Assembly: GCA_013398295.1 (NCBI GenBank)
Contig: VZSF01004752.1
Span: forward strand, 266,384 to 330,383
DNA length: 64,000 nt
Source of the DNA: Chionis minor
Lineage: Eukaryota > Chordata > Aves > Charadriiformes > Chionididae
Direction of reading: 5' to 3'
In this document: positions 1 to 12,551 of the stretch, piece after piece
How the letters are laid out: each line of letters opens with the position of its first letter
Numbering within the stretch: the stretch's first letter is position 1
Made by a program: the position numbers and the translations under genes
The notes under the pieces: model-generated
Told to the model about the DNA's origin: nothing
The model's database searches: none
Seen by the model: only the letters and a program-made list of their open reading frames with translations

Positions 1-1089
1 CTGCATCGCTGCCCGCTGCTTGAGGGGTCCCCTCCTCTCTCACACCTGCCTCCCAACCCTGTTCACCCCAATGGAGAGCCACCAGCGGCAACCTTCGCCT
101 TCCGGCTTTCTGAATCTGCTTCTTTTGGCTTAGTTTACCTCCCCTAGACCTGCTTGGGTTTGTTGTTTTTTTTTTTTAAGTCAGACTAAGTCAAGCAAAT
201 CTGGGGGTTTTATACATTCTTCGCTTCTGATCAAGGAATCCAGCACTTGGGTGTTGTTGGGTTTGGGGTTTTTTTTCACCATTGTTAACTTAATCGAGTT
301 TCTTGTTTTGTTCTGCTTTAGTTTGGCACTGAGTTTTTCCATCTCTCTCATTTTATTTTTTTTCATCAGGGTTTTGGATTTCCCCCCCTTGAAAAGCCCC
401 TTTCAGGAAATCCAGAGCCAGTGGTTAAGAAATCTGCTCCAGCTTGGAAATACTTCATGATACGTTAGTTCTTGGAAACATCTGACAAAAAAAATAGTCC
501 TTTGGTGGGTAGAGGCATTAAAAAAATACAGGCAAGCAAGCACAGAAATTTGGAATTAAGATTTCTTATTTCTCCTCCATACAATAATTTCCTTGCACTT
601 GTTCTACTTCTCTTTTGGCTGGCCTTCTATTTTTTCTGGGCCACCTGGAAAACCTGAATGCAGACATGTCATCGTTTAAAAACCACAGGACAGACACGTC
701 TCATCTCATACACTATCCTGCTTGGTTTAGCTCGAACTTTTCTGAAATTACTAGTAAGATAATCAACTAAATGGTGTGTGCAGAAACGGCAGATAGCCGC
801 ACACGCTAAAGCAGCGTAGCGCATCTCTACTCAAGAGCAAGTTGACTCTGGGTCCCTACTGAGATCACGGACACGAATGCCTCATCCTGGCCAGGACAGC
901 TTGTGATCCTTTGAAGGGCGAAATAATCCACCCGGCAGAGACAGCGGTTCTACGGCAGGTGAAGGAACGGATGCCGAGCCTCCTGGTTCCCACGCATGGG
1001 CCTCACCACTGGGTTGCATAGTGGGTAACTGGTTTTGTGTGTCTTCAAAGAGATGTGCAACAAATGAATGGATATCTACAAGATACTGA
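1..1089. other. Non-coding DNA, no gene recognised
   Basis: No exon, RNA gene or repeat family was recognised. The left part is T-rich, with a 12-T run at about 166-177 and further T-rich stretches around 270-365. The short frames here have hydrophobic, low-complexity translations that reflect T-richness. Around 880-1020 base composition becomes more even, but no domain is visible. The function is unknown and I infer intergenic or intronic DNA. Confidence 0.6.
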
Positions 1090-2500
1090 TTTAAATCAAA
1101 GAAATTGTTTTTAATTATTACTTCAATCATTAACAAAGAATGGCTAATCCTTGTTTTCCACTTGTTTTAAATTTGTACTTCTAGAATATTTCCCCCCACA
1201 AAGGCCCATGCTCAATAATTGATGTGAATTTATATTTATTTTTGCAAGACTAGAAGGTAAACAAAATCCACATTAATTTATCTGTAGAGTTATGGTTTAC
1301 AAACATTTATTCAGATCTTTAATCTGTAAGTTATTTAATTTTGAAATGCCAGAGAGAGCATCTCTTATTTATTAGAAGATGCTTCCTCCTTACTTACAAT
1401 TTGAATGAAAATGGAGTCAATTAAAATATGTGAAATCAACACTTTGTTATTGTTTGAATTAGCTCAGTAATGCTGACTTAGATGTGCTATATGCATGGGA
1501 CAAAGTGAATGTGCCACAGCACTTTAAGCAACTGAACAGTTTTATTAAACAAAGGAGGTAAAATTTCTGTTTGTCTAATTAAACTGATCATTTACAGTCA
1601 CCTGCCTTTTGGTTATCTTAGAACTAGTAATTTTCATTTTTTCACATTATCTTTTACTCACAAATCTGAGGACGAAAACTAGGAGTTTTTTTGGTTTTTA
1701 AGTGAGCACTTTGGGTTCAATTTAAATTATCTAGTCCTTGACCAGAGCTACTTGAAAAAAATGTAAAGTAGAAAATGTCCTATTTGTACTTACAGTAGAA
1801 GTTATCTCTGATTAAAAAGAATGATTTGTCACTGCAGCAAACCCTACTCCCAAGTGTTTACTGAATAAATTCTCCTAGTTGTAGGAAGACTTTCTTTAAA
1901 ACTGCAGCTGCAATTATATACTGCTTGCTACTTCTAATGTAATTTATATTATTCTAATATATGATAATAAATTTAGACTTTCCCTTATGTTGTCATATTT
2001 TACATTTTAGTTTTAAACAACTATTGTTTTAAAGAGAAAGATAAGATTTAATTTCAACTGTAATGTCCAGATTTTTCATGAAAAGATTAACAGACTTTCC
2101 TCTAATCAGTAGAGTAAGGTGATTACACCAACAAAACAAATTTAGCAGCATTACTGTTGCCATATATGTCAACTTATTTTATGCAGTAATAACTTGAAAG
2201 CATAATTTTATTAATTACCTCTCTAGCAGTTGAAAGTGCTTCAGACATATTCTGTTGATGAAGGGACATGCTACGAGTGCAGTCTAATTTCTACTCAAAT
2301 CCTGTGTTTAAGTCCTTGTGGAAATCAAATAAAATGAAGCCTTTGCTGAGTATTTTGTTAAATCGAGAGCCAGAAGAGGGATGCCCACCAATTTAAAGAG
2401 ATTAAGGATCACTCCAGAAAGTCTAAGTATTTATTTGATGTCTCCAAGTAACGTGAAAGTAGAAGTTGGATGAGCAGTCAAACAAAAATTAAAGCTTCTT
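1090..2500. other. AT-rich block without recognisable repeat or gene
   Basis: This is about 1.4 kb of strongly AT-rich sequence with many TAATTA-like and ATTTA-like words and no clear transposon. No open frame of note exists. In vertebrates such blocks beside a CpG-rich patch are sometimes conserved non-coding elements. That is inference only, because conservation cannot be judged from one sequence. Confidence 0.4.
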
Positions 2501-2793
2501 TTTCACTAATGGGTCATGATGTGACTATATGAAAGTAATAGTGAAGTAAGAATGATTTGCACTGAGGTGCTGCTATTGAAGTTTTCATCTCGGCTTTAGA
2601 GGTCATCCTGGACTTCAGATGCAACACCACCCTTTCAGTGCCATGCACAGACAGGCAGGGGCTGTGAGGGACTTTTAGGGTAGCCAAGATCCAGGTTGTC
2701 AACCTGCCCAAAGGTACCCACCCAGGGACCATATCTCCTCTGTTGCTCCCCATTTGGGGACTCCTGAAGACGGACCCTCATGGGGTGAAAACG

Positions 2794-2838
2794 GTCCAGT
2801 CCTGATTAAGCCAACACTGATTTACACCAGGTGAATAC
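2794..2838. repeat. Fragment of an old palindromic amniote repeat (GATTTACACC family)
   Basis: The segment contains the 15-mer CACTGATTTACACCA at about 2814-2828. The same 15-mer occurs on the opposite strand at 23251-23265, and a diverged form lies at 45426-45440. From memory, this word belongs to an old MITE-like palindromic repeat of birds, turtles and crocodiles whose arms include GATCTGG and GTGTAAATC. Only a half-element is visible here. The family name is not certain. Confidence 0.45.
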
Positions 2839-3295
2839 CTGTCCCGAAGATCAGTGCATACCCTGCCGGGGAGCCAGCAAGTGTGGGTTCTACAGGGGGA
2901 ATTATCTTTGAAATGGATTTCTAAAACAATGCATTTAACATATGAAAGCCTGGGAATCCGAAATGAAAGTTTTTACATACTTGGCATTCATTTGTAAGTT
3001 GGCAGTGACAGCTTTCATCCTACAGAAAACATTTTTTATCTCATGAAAGTTGAAAATAGCTTTGTGCAATACCGGTGCCTCTCGCTAAGATGGGGCTTTT
3101 CATCCGTGACCTACTTTGCTTTCTGCACAATATACCTAATGAGTAATAATGACTTTGGAAAGGGCAGCGCTAGAGAAGAAGCCGAAGTAACGCCTTAAGA
3201 TGCTGTCTGCGAAAACATCAAACGGAATATTTTTCATCGGGCTGAATAAAAGAATCAGGTTAAAGTACACATTAAGTTTAAGAATTAAACAACGC

Positions 3296-3500
3296 TCAGC
3301 TGACGGGTGAAGGCTCTTGGCGCAGAGCGGCTGTCGCGGCGTGGGGCCGGTGGTCGTGCTGCGACTGCACGGCGGCGGTGCTGTCGGGTGCCCCGGGGGG
3401 CCGCGCAGCACACCAGCATCCCTGCGAGCACCCCCGGCACCCGCTGGCAGAACAGCACGGGAACCTGTCGCCGCTGACGCACGCCTCGGTGGCAAGCAGG
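3296..3500. promoter_or_regulatory. CpG-dense patch (candidate CpG island)
   Basis: About 200 bp contain roughly two dozen CpG dinucleotides and high GC, set sharply against the AT-rich DNA to its left. It lies inside longer GC-rich DNA that continues with fewer CpGs to about 3960. Overlapping open frames occur on both strands (the longest is about 229 codons on the minus strand, 3296-3985). Frames on both strands are expected from GC-rich sequence lacking stop codons, and none shows a recognisable domain. It could be a promoter or first exon of an unseen gene, or an orphan CpG island. No TATA box or splice structure decides the strand. Confidence 0.45.
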
Positions 3501-3960
3501 GCACCCGTGACACTCCGTGTCCCAGCAGCCCTTCGGGTCAGGGAGAGACCTGGAGGGATGGAGGACTGGGGCTGAGCAGGTGGGAGGTGGGAGCCGCAGA
3601 AGACAGAGGTACCGAGCTCCATGCCCGCTTGCAGAGCTGCTCGGCCTTTCGCCTGCCACTCGCTCATCAGTGTGCCCCAGTCCCCATCTAAATTAGCCCA
3701 TCTGCTCCGCTGCAGCCCTCCTTCACCCTCCGCCACCCTCCAGCTGAGAGCCAGAGCTGTGCGGCACCCGTCTCCCTCCTTCCTCAGCCGTGGAGCCCAT
3801 GCACAGGTCCCGCTTCTCCAGCCCTCGTCGGGCCCCTGGGTCTCCTTCCCTTTCGCAAAGCCCACGAGCCACCCCCTCCCACTCACAGAGGGTAAAGCTC
3901 TGCCCTTTCTCACCCTCCCTGCCCCATTTGTCCTGTAGCGCCCTCGATAACGCTTAGTTT
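3501..3960. other. GC-rich non-coding DNA flanking the CpG patch
   Basis: GC-rich sequence with several overlapping frames on both strands and proline-, serine- and arginine-rich translations that look like composition artefacts. CpG density is lower than in 3296-3500. No repeat family or domain was recognised. Confidence 0.45.
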
Positions 3961-6479
3961 CATTGCAGAAATCTTGGTTAGACAAAAAAGGTAAAATTTG
4001 GCTTTTATTATTATTACTATTATCATTCTCCTTGTCTTTTTAGACTGGAGTGCTTTGATTTTGCTAGAGTGGAAAAAATATGCTTTTCTCTTCCTGGTCG
4101 ACCAAAATTTTCTTAGATTGCAAAGGTGATTTATTTTGTTCTTCTCAGGTGAGCTGAGAATACTGTTGGCAGCAAGAGTATTCCTTGTGAAACTGTGCAG
4201 AAGGAAAAGGATTTTTTTATATCAAAAAATGCATGCAAGTCTCCATTTCAAAAATCCATGCAAGCCACAACATTGCATCATTTTTCTTTCTCTCTGTCAG
4301 CAGATGCCTATGAGTTTTCACACCGGGACAACTTTGAATTGTATTTTGCTTCTTTGCCCATGGAGCATAATCAGAAACCTGGGGAGATTTCATGAAAAGC
4401 ACAAAATGCCTCCCTGAACAATGAGGAGTAAATAAAACAGGCCAAATGCCAGGCAGCTGAGAGGAGAGATGAGCTGCAGAAGGAAGATGAGTTGCGAGTT
4501 TGCTGTTGACAGGCAAGGAGAGGACACGAAGGGGAGTTGTGGCCTCCTCAGCCTCCGACCCTGCCTTCAGGAAGAGCTTCTCGCTTCAGGCGCCGCTCAA
4601 GGTGAAGGCTGATCTGGAGGATTCGACATACAGGTGATCAGCAGGTCCAGACGTGAAAATAAATTCAGTCCCATACCAATTAGTATAAACGGGTCCTGAG
4701 GAACACTGAAAGCCATGTGAAACAGAGAACAACGCCTGACTTCCCACACATTATGTCTAGCAGTATAAAGGAGTATTAAGATACTGATATTCTGAATGTT
4801 CACAATAGCTGCAAAGCCCCTTTCTAATACTGACATGATCTGAGGGGGTGTTTGTTTAAGTGAAAACCATAGCCAGTGTTTTAAGTAGGTCAAGTTCAAA
4901 GCCTAGTCAATATTTGAAAAATCTGTGCAAGTTAAAGAGGCAATGAGAAAAATTAGCATGTGAGCCCACTAGAGCTTTTCTTCCCAACTGCACTTTGCAT
5001 GGGGAAAATGAGGACAGTACACAATGAATCGGTATTTGTGTCCCAAATACCCAACGCCTTTTCTGATTTTCCATAGGAAAAAAAAGAAAGAATTCAGAAA
5101 CTCTTTTTTCTGAGCTCTTACTTGATCGTCCTTTTTTCTAAATTGGGAAATGGAAACTTTGATTTCCCATCATAACTTTGCCAGAAAAATCAAGAGCTAA
5201 AAGAGAATTTTATTTAACCTAATTCCCAAACTTTTACCATACATCCAAATTACAGTATAGTGCTGTGACTTGGAAAAACTGGATACCAGATATATGCACC
5301 ACAAAATATAGACTATGGATGACAGAAGAAGCTTTTCAAACCAGTAGCTAAAACTGTTTCTTCATTTACAAAAAGCTGAAGTGGAAGAGTGATCTAAGTG
5401 ATGTGGGGGATGGCAGGGCAGGGAAGGAAGGGAAGAGAGGAAGGACAGCTCATGCCAGCTCGGGCCGGTGACATTTAGGCATAGTTTCCCTTACATTCCC
5501 CTTTAGTCAGTGGACTTCCAGAGAGCAGCTCAGAGCAGATGCTGTGAGTCATTTTTTGGCAGAACCTCTGGATGAGCTACAGTGGCATTTCAGTTCAGAT
5601 TGGGAGTGCACTTTAGGAGGGACTATCCTGGTTGTCCCCACTTACAACACTAGTTTTCAGGGCAGAGCAGCTCTTGGCTTCCCTCTGGGTGAAACCAAAC
5701 TGGGCAAGGATCTCCAGGGGGGCACCCAAAGTGCTACGGCCATGAGCGCATGCGTGTTGGGCATGCAGAACCAACCAGGCCCAGTCTGAGACAAAATGTG
5801 TATAATGTGGAGATGTGGGCCTCAACACTGACTGTTTTGCTCTGTAGACCCATGTCTGTAGGTCCACACTACTTGTTACTGTAGGCACAGCTTCTGTTTC
5901 CGGACATGCGGAGAGTCTGAGGAGCACCTGGCTCACGCAGTTGAGTTCAATACCCAAAGGCAGCTGGTGTAAACGTCCCTCAGTGCAACTTCCAGCTGCA
6001 GCCCCTCTAAAAGCCAACACCATCCCTGCAATGCCTGCCAAGATGCTCTCAGAAGGACATGCTGCTTCAGGGACACGATCCGGCATGCAAGCTGAGACTG
6101 CGTGTGAGCTCTGCCATGCTCAAGAGGTGCATCAGAAGCCACAAACACTTTCACACCTTGGTCACCATTTAAACCTTGATTTGATGTACAGTCACAGCTG
6201 CGGGCTGTCTTTAAGACAATTTGCTGGAAATTAATTTATGGAGCCAGTGGGTTAGTCTCCTGATCATGTTTCCGTGATTCATCCAGGTACAAAACTCTTG
6301 CTGAGGGGGAGTAACCAAGGGCCTCAGTCAGGAAGAGTTTCTGAAGCAGGTTCATGGTTTTCAGGAGAGGAAGATGGAAAGGAAGCAAAATACCAGGTGG
6401 AAAGACAGCACAGTTATTGCCTGGGTGATGTTTTGCAAAGCTGCACGAAATCTGTATTCTGTGAGGCTAAATGACAAAA
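3961..6479. other. Non-coding DNA, no gene recognised
   Basis: Mixed composition. A G/A-rich stretch lies at about 5405-5450. The frames at 5544-5789 (plus) and 5613-6086 (minus) overlap each other and show no known domain. No transposon was recognised, and nothing supports an exon. Confidence 0.55.
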
Positions 6480-6515
6480 TTCTGACTGATTTTAGTGGGG
6501 CCAGAATCTGATCCT
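6480..6515. repeat. Possible old repeat fragment (TTTTAGTGGGGCCAGAATCT-type)
   Basis: The segment has the form TCTGACTGATTTTAGTGGGG followed by CCAGAATCTGATCC. This resembles the centre and arm of a common old palindromic repeat in reptiles and birds, recalled from memory. It is short and diverged, so chance resemblance is possible. Confidence 0.3.
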
Positions 6516-9500
6516 TGTAAGGCTGGGATCATTAGCCTAGAGCCTTTCATCAGTATTTCATCCAAGTAAACCGGCCCACTGAAAACTGAAACCAGATTGC
6601 AGTAGAATTCTCCATTTCTGTAAACAGACTCAATAAAATGAATGTAAAAGTCAAAAAATATTTCTTTATTTATTTCAGATTTTCTTTATTCTTACAATAA
6701 CATAATAAGGCTTGGCTACGCATTTCTGTGTTCAGTTGTAATTTTAGCTGTGATACCAACTTCAGGCTCGAGTTCAGCCAAGAAAATAAACCAACCACAA
6801 ATTGGAACAGGAGTTTTAAGCTAATGGTATCAGTTACATTTCTAAAAATAATTTGGATATTAGACATGTTAAACAGTTAAACACTTGCAATTCTAAAGAG
6901 AGAGCAATAGAGAGACATAAACTTTTTTTCTTATATTTTGTATTAACTTTAGAGACATAAGGATTTTGCAAGTGCCACAGCACAAACGATGAGTTATAGT
7001 AAAACCAGGGACAAGGGTGACAGTCTTTATATAAGTTTGAGACACATTTCCCTCTTTCTAAAGAAAAACATGGTGTCAGTACAGTTAAATAATTGCACTG
7101 TTTTGGAAAGTTCACTGTAGTTTTCCATACAGAAACACAAACGCAAATTCTGTAAGAGAAGAAGTGAATACTAACAAATTGTCTTAGCTGCCTCATACTA
7201 ATTCCTAGGCAACACTGATGTGCTTCAGTTTTACACTTCACTAAGGATAAACAATGTGGCAAAACATTAAAAGCTATGCAAACATGGTTTCAGGATCTCA
7301 TCTATGAGATTCTTTTGAAAACAATATTTTTTTTCTTACCTAATGCCCTCACAAGAGTAAATTTCTCATTACATTTCTGCCAACTGGAGAATTCCATTCA
7401 AGTGAGAAGAAATAATGAGCAGCATTAGAGCGACCAGAGAGAAGAATGTATGAGAAATGCAAAGCATTCCCTGCTACCCCTGCTGCATAAATGTGCACCT
7501 TCCAGGGAGAAGAGAGAAAAGGTAGCAAGGACATTCCTCTGCACACACTTACCCTCACCCCACCACCACAAGGTAAGGACTTGTTTATAGATACTCAACT
7601 GCCTGTTCCTTGTAAGCCACTCTGGGACGGTGATGGTAACATCCTGTCTCATCACTCCCTGTTAAATGAGAAAGAGGGACTGAAGACAACGGGAATCCTT
7701 TGGCCTCGTGAGAACATGAGTGAGTGGTTTGTCTCCTCTGGAAGTGCTGGCGTCCTGCCAGATATTCTTACCTTTGCAGGACCTACAAACCAGCCCCAAA
7801 CACCTCAGAGCCGTGTGGCACAAGCAGGATATCACTTCTTATACTATTTTTCCCAGCAGGTAAAACCTCTGCATTTATTTTTGTGCTTGAACGAAGTCTA
7901 CAGATCACTAGGTCTTTCCCATGCCATAGAAAGGGAGTATCCTACCTGCCTTCAGAGATACACTCCCAGTGCCCCAGTCTGAAACAGTTCTATAACTGAC
8001 CTACTCAGGCTCCAAAGCTCTGGGTATGTGCTGAATCAGACATGAATTTGATGCTGTTGAAGCTATTTAAGTTATCCATACAGTATGAGCAGTGTGTATT
8101 TTCATACTTTCATTGCAAAATTCCTTAATTCTTAGTGTCATTACTAAGTATGAATATTTGGCCTAGGTTTACGAAAACAGCCCTTGGGTCTGGAGAAACT
8201 TTTGCATTTGTCTGTTATCCTCAGGCTGAAACATATTATCTCAGGTAGTTCAGACTAAAGAATGACCCAAGAAACCAACCAGATCACCATTTTGAGTTTT
8301 GAACAGGTCAGGGAAGGACTTATAAGTCGGGCCCATAAGAATAGCACATTAAGCAGTATCAACTGGAGTTGGATTGGCAAAGTCAGGTCCAATTCAACTG
8401 CTGCTTTAAGATTTTGGTTTCAAAACTCAGATGTGGGAATAGAGGACATTAAAATTGAGTTGAATAGTCACATAGAGACCCAAATCAGGGTGGGTTTTTT
8501 TCACTTAGCACATGTTTTTTTCCACAATACTTGCAGCCAGTTTGACAGTGTACCAGTGCAGAACTAAGGCTGTCAGAGCCAACTATGTGTACTGCAGCAT
8601 ACAACAAAGTAAGGCACTACTGTGAGAAACTTTGCCTCTAGGCTGTATTTCTAATAGACATTAAGGCCATAAGATGGAAACAAAAATCTATGAAACAAGC
8701 ATTGAAGAGATGCATTCACACACACACACACAAAAAAAAAATTAAAATCAGGGCAACATTTTCAGAGCAAGCAAGGGAGAATACCAAATATACTGCACTG
8801 AATCAAGTTTCTGGTGATCATTAGCTTTAGCTACTGGTCTGAGTTAGTGCTGAAATCTTTCTGTGAATTCATTTTTCTAAAGCCACCACTCTCTCCCCTC
8901 CCCATTGCAGGGCAGAGCTGAGAGCTCCTTGATTTGCTCTTCCCTCCCTTCTTTTCTCACCCTTCCCCTCATGTCCATAGCACAGCAGGCTTCATCACTT
9001 TGGCTGCTTGCAGAATGGCTAGTTTATGGTGATGACATTATGCTTTTTGGGATACAGGATGAAGTCCCTGCCCCAAGGAGCTGCCAGAGCATGGAAACAT
9101 GACGTGGGTAATCACTGGAGAGAGTACTATGAACATGAGGGGAAGGGTGAGAAAAGAAGGGAGAGAAAAGCAAACCAAGAAGTTCCCAGCTCTACCCTGC
9201 AACGGGGAGGAGAGAGACTGGGCGCTTTAAAAAAATCAATTCACAGAAATATTGGGGAAGGGAGAAGAGGAAGGCTCCCCAGGGCCCAGCTAATAGGGCT
9301 GTGTATCGATAGGACAGACATTTATTGCTTTTCTCTTCTCTTCTTTCTCTCACATGCACACAAACATACTGATTTAATGATTGCAGGCAAACACAAGCAT
9401 AGTCTTTCTTGTAGGACCAAATAGAAAGAAGAGGTTGATTATGAGGATGGTATTGCTATACCTTTGGCTATAGCAAAGGGAATACTGAAAGCTGCTGGCA

Positions 9501-11639
9501 AAATAAATTGCTATTTTGCATCAAAGTTCCTGTATATTAAAAATGTCCCACTGTGCAAATTCCGCCGTGAAAAGAAAGCAAGAAGGACTGAGGTTGGAAT
9601 TAGCTCTGGTGAACTGTAAGGAACTGAGGCTTTCCGGAATTGAAGTGCTGAGGCGGATGGCAGAGTGAGAAGGATTGCATTTAAAAAAACACCCCAAACC
9701 CAAAACCAACCACAACAAAAAAACAAGCAAAGAAACTCACTTTCAATATAACACATTTCAATTACAGAAATTATTTAATATTGGACCTGAATTTATTTAA
9801 GCTTCTTAATTTGACAAGGAGTTACTGCACACTGAAAGATTTAGAGTGTATAGTGTTCCTCCTGCAACGACTTTGTGTTCATTGGTATGTAATAGGAGGA
9901 GCTTTCCCTGCTCCCTCATCACTGGGAAATTCACTGGAAAAGAATAATTTTTCAGACGTAACCCTCCACAGCAGAAGCAAGATCAGACTCTATGTACATA
10001 TTTTGAGGCTGTAGTTAATGAGCAGAATTAATTGCACTAGTCTTGTAAAGGCCTCATCTATCCCAACCTTGAATTCACACTTTAATGATGTTTTATGATG
10101 TGAAGTCTTCTGATCTTGAATAGCACCGTAGTTAAAAAAAAAAATCCTCCTATTATCACTCTAGCTGTCAGAGAATAACTAGACGCTCAAGACAGTTTTG
10201 CTCGGGAGAAAAAATTGGGAAGCGATGATAGAAATAAATTATCTGTATGGGTGTCACTTTGCCTTCTCGATTATGTCCCGGTAATGCAAGAGATGTTGGG
10301 GATTCTGTGCTTATACAAACTCAGACAACTTATCGCTTCCTTAGGAAGCAGAGCTGAATAGCAAGGGTCAGGACAAACTGAACGTGTTCAAGACACGGGC
10401 CAGATAAGGAGACTGCTCATCAGTGGCTGGGTGCCCAGCCGTAAGGATTTTCCCTGTGGCAGCAGGCTGACATCCGACCGGTGGGATGCCCCCTTCGCGT
10501 GAGCCTCTAGTCGGCTCTTTCCCTCATCCTGCTTACAGAGCAGACAGCAAAACCACCGCGCTCTGCAGAAACAACTGGCAAGGCAGACCTGTATTGATTG
10601 CTCCCAGATTTCTGCCTAAGAGGGAGATGGTTTTTATTATCATACAATAATTCAGTCTTTTCAAATTCCCGTTCTTGGAGGGTAAAGTACTTCCAGCTCA
10701 GACCCTTACTCTGTGGCCATTTTTGGAGGTTACCCATCTGAGCAGCCCTGTCAGGCTGGAGGGATATTAGGCCATGGTACAGTATTTTTAAAATTTGGCA
10801 TGTGTATGGCTTTATGTGTGTAAGTGCTGCGCTAAATCAGAGTACCTTTGCATGGCGCTCATCCTCAAGGCAAGCTGAGCCCCAAAGCTCCAGGCAAAGC
10901 CCCAGAAGGAAAAAGCTTTGGTGGCAAAGCAGGACTCCCTGCTTTCCCTGGTGACCTTCCAGGAGTGATGAACACTTTTTTTCCAAGAAAATGGTGTGCT
11001 GCCTTTTCAGCTTGCTGGAAATTCATCAGAACGTGGCGGCGTGACACAGCCCTTCACCCCACACCATGAGGAGGGAGAAGAAAGTGCAGGGTAGTCATTC
11101 TGCCCGCACACAGCTGAGGGATGAAGGAAGATGGTTGTGGAGAGCAGACTGCTACGGCTGCCCCACTATGATGCCAGGTCACCTGCAAGCCACCTGGGAA
11201 GGAGATACATGCAGATGGGTGTTCCAGCAGGCTCGTGTCCTCATGGCTGCCTCGTGCTCTGCACTGCTTAGCAGGTCCCATCTGTAGGCTGAAGATGGGG
11301 GGATCCCCTTATCCTTTTGCTTATTAGCTGCTGATTTGCTTCTGTAAAGGGACATTTCATGCTTGGGGTCCAATCAAGACAAATCCAAATTTGCTGACAT
11401 TATGATTTAAGATCAGGAATACCCAGAGCCTAGAAGAACACATGATGGGCAGGGATGCAGGGGAAGAGGAATGACGGCAGGGAGCGAGGAGGAAAATCCA
11501 ACTGCAACTTGGGCAAAAGCAAAAAGAAAAAGCATTGCAGGCTGCTGCCATCAGGACTGCAGAGCTTCCACCTGTTGCAAAGTCAGCAAGGAGAAGAGTG
11601 TGTTTTCAACTGTGAAAAAACACAAGTCTCTTCTGCCTG
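6516..11639. other. Non-coding DNA, no gene recognised
   Basis: About 5 kb without recognisable exon or transposon. It includes a short (CA)8 followed by an A-run at 8717-8741, and a small perfect-arm hairpin at 9453-9476 (TTGCTATA and TATAGCAA around an 8-base loop). Short frames are scattered on both strands without domain signatures. Confidence 0.55.
8717..8741 (+). repeat. (CA)8 microsatellite plus A-run
   Basis: Eight CA units are followed directly by about ten A residues. It is a short simple repeat with no evidence of function. Confidence 0.9.
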
Positions 11640-12551
11640 GAAATGAGTGCACCCTCAGCAAGTTTACTGATGACACCAAGCCATGTGGAGTGGCTGACAC
11701 ACTGGAGGGAAGGAATGCCATCCAGAGGGACCTGGACAGGCTTGAGAGGTGGGCATGTGCCAACCTCATGAAGTTCAACCAGGTCAAGTGTAAGGTCCTG
11801 TACCTGGGTGGGGGCAACCCCATGTACGAGCACAGGCTGCACGGAGAATGGATCGAGAACAGCCCTGAGGAGAGCGACTGGGAGGTCTTGGGGAATGAGA
11901 AGCTCAACACGAGCCAGCAATGTGCCCTCACAGCCCAGAAGGCCAACCACATCCTGGGCTGCATGAAAGCAGCGTGGCCAGCAGGTCCAGGGAGGTGATT
12001 CTGCCCCTCTACTCTGCTCTTTGTGAGACCCCACCTGGAGTGCTGTGTCCAGCTCTGGAGCCTCTAACATAAGAAGGACATGGACCTGCTGGAGCGAGTC
12101 CAGAAGAGGGCCATGAAGATAATCAAAGGGAACACCTCTCCTATGAGAAGAGGCTGAGAGAGTTGGGGTTGTTCAGCCTGGAGAAGAGAAGACTCCGGGG
12201 GGACCTTATAGCAGCTTCCCAGTATCTGAGAGGGGCCTACAAAAAAGCTGGAGAGGAATCTTTTACAAGGGCGTGTAGTGATAGGACGAGGGGTAATGGC
12301 TTCAAGCTGAAAGAGGGTAGATTTAGGTTAAATATTAGGAAGAAATTCTTTACTGTGAGGGTGGTGAGGCACTGGAACAGGTTGCCCAGGGAAGCTGTGG
12401 ATGCCCCATCCCTGGAAGTGTTCCAGGCTAGGTCGGATGGGGCTTTGAGCAACCAGGCCTAGAGGGAGGTGTTCTTGCCCATGGCAAGGGATTTGGAACT
12501 AGATGATCTTTAATGTCCCTTCCAACCCAAACCATTCTATGATTCTATGAT
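11640..12551 (+). mobile_element. CR1 LINE, 5'-truncated, with broken reverse transcriptase C-terminus
   Basis: Sense-strand CR1 retrotransposon fragment of about 0.9 kb. The first part (to about 11998, frame 2) encodes SKFTDDTK, the CR1 version of the F-x-D-D catalytic motif of reverse transcriptase, followed by [10 protein letters not shown] and [17 protein letters not shown]. The last coding part (about 12163-12462, frame 1) encodes [28 protein letters not shown] and [18 protein letters not shown], the conserved CR1 ORF2 C-terminus. The two parts lie in different frames, and stop codons interrupt the region between them (near 11997 and 12067). The element is therefore dead. The 3' UTR holds the usual GGAACTAGATGATCTTTAA and CCCTTCCAACCC words and ends in an ATTCTATGAT repeat instead of poly(A). 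Truncation at the 5' end is normal for CR1. It looks fairly young, but the subfamily was not determined. Confidence 0.95.

Noticed and set aside
3296..3985. Open frame of about 229 codons on the minus strand, with other frames open on both strands
   Set aside because: GC-rich sequence lacks stop codons by composition. There is no recognisable domain, and three overlapping frames cannot all be real.
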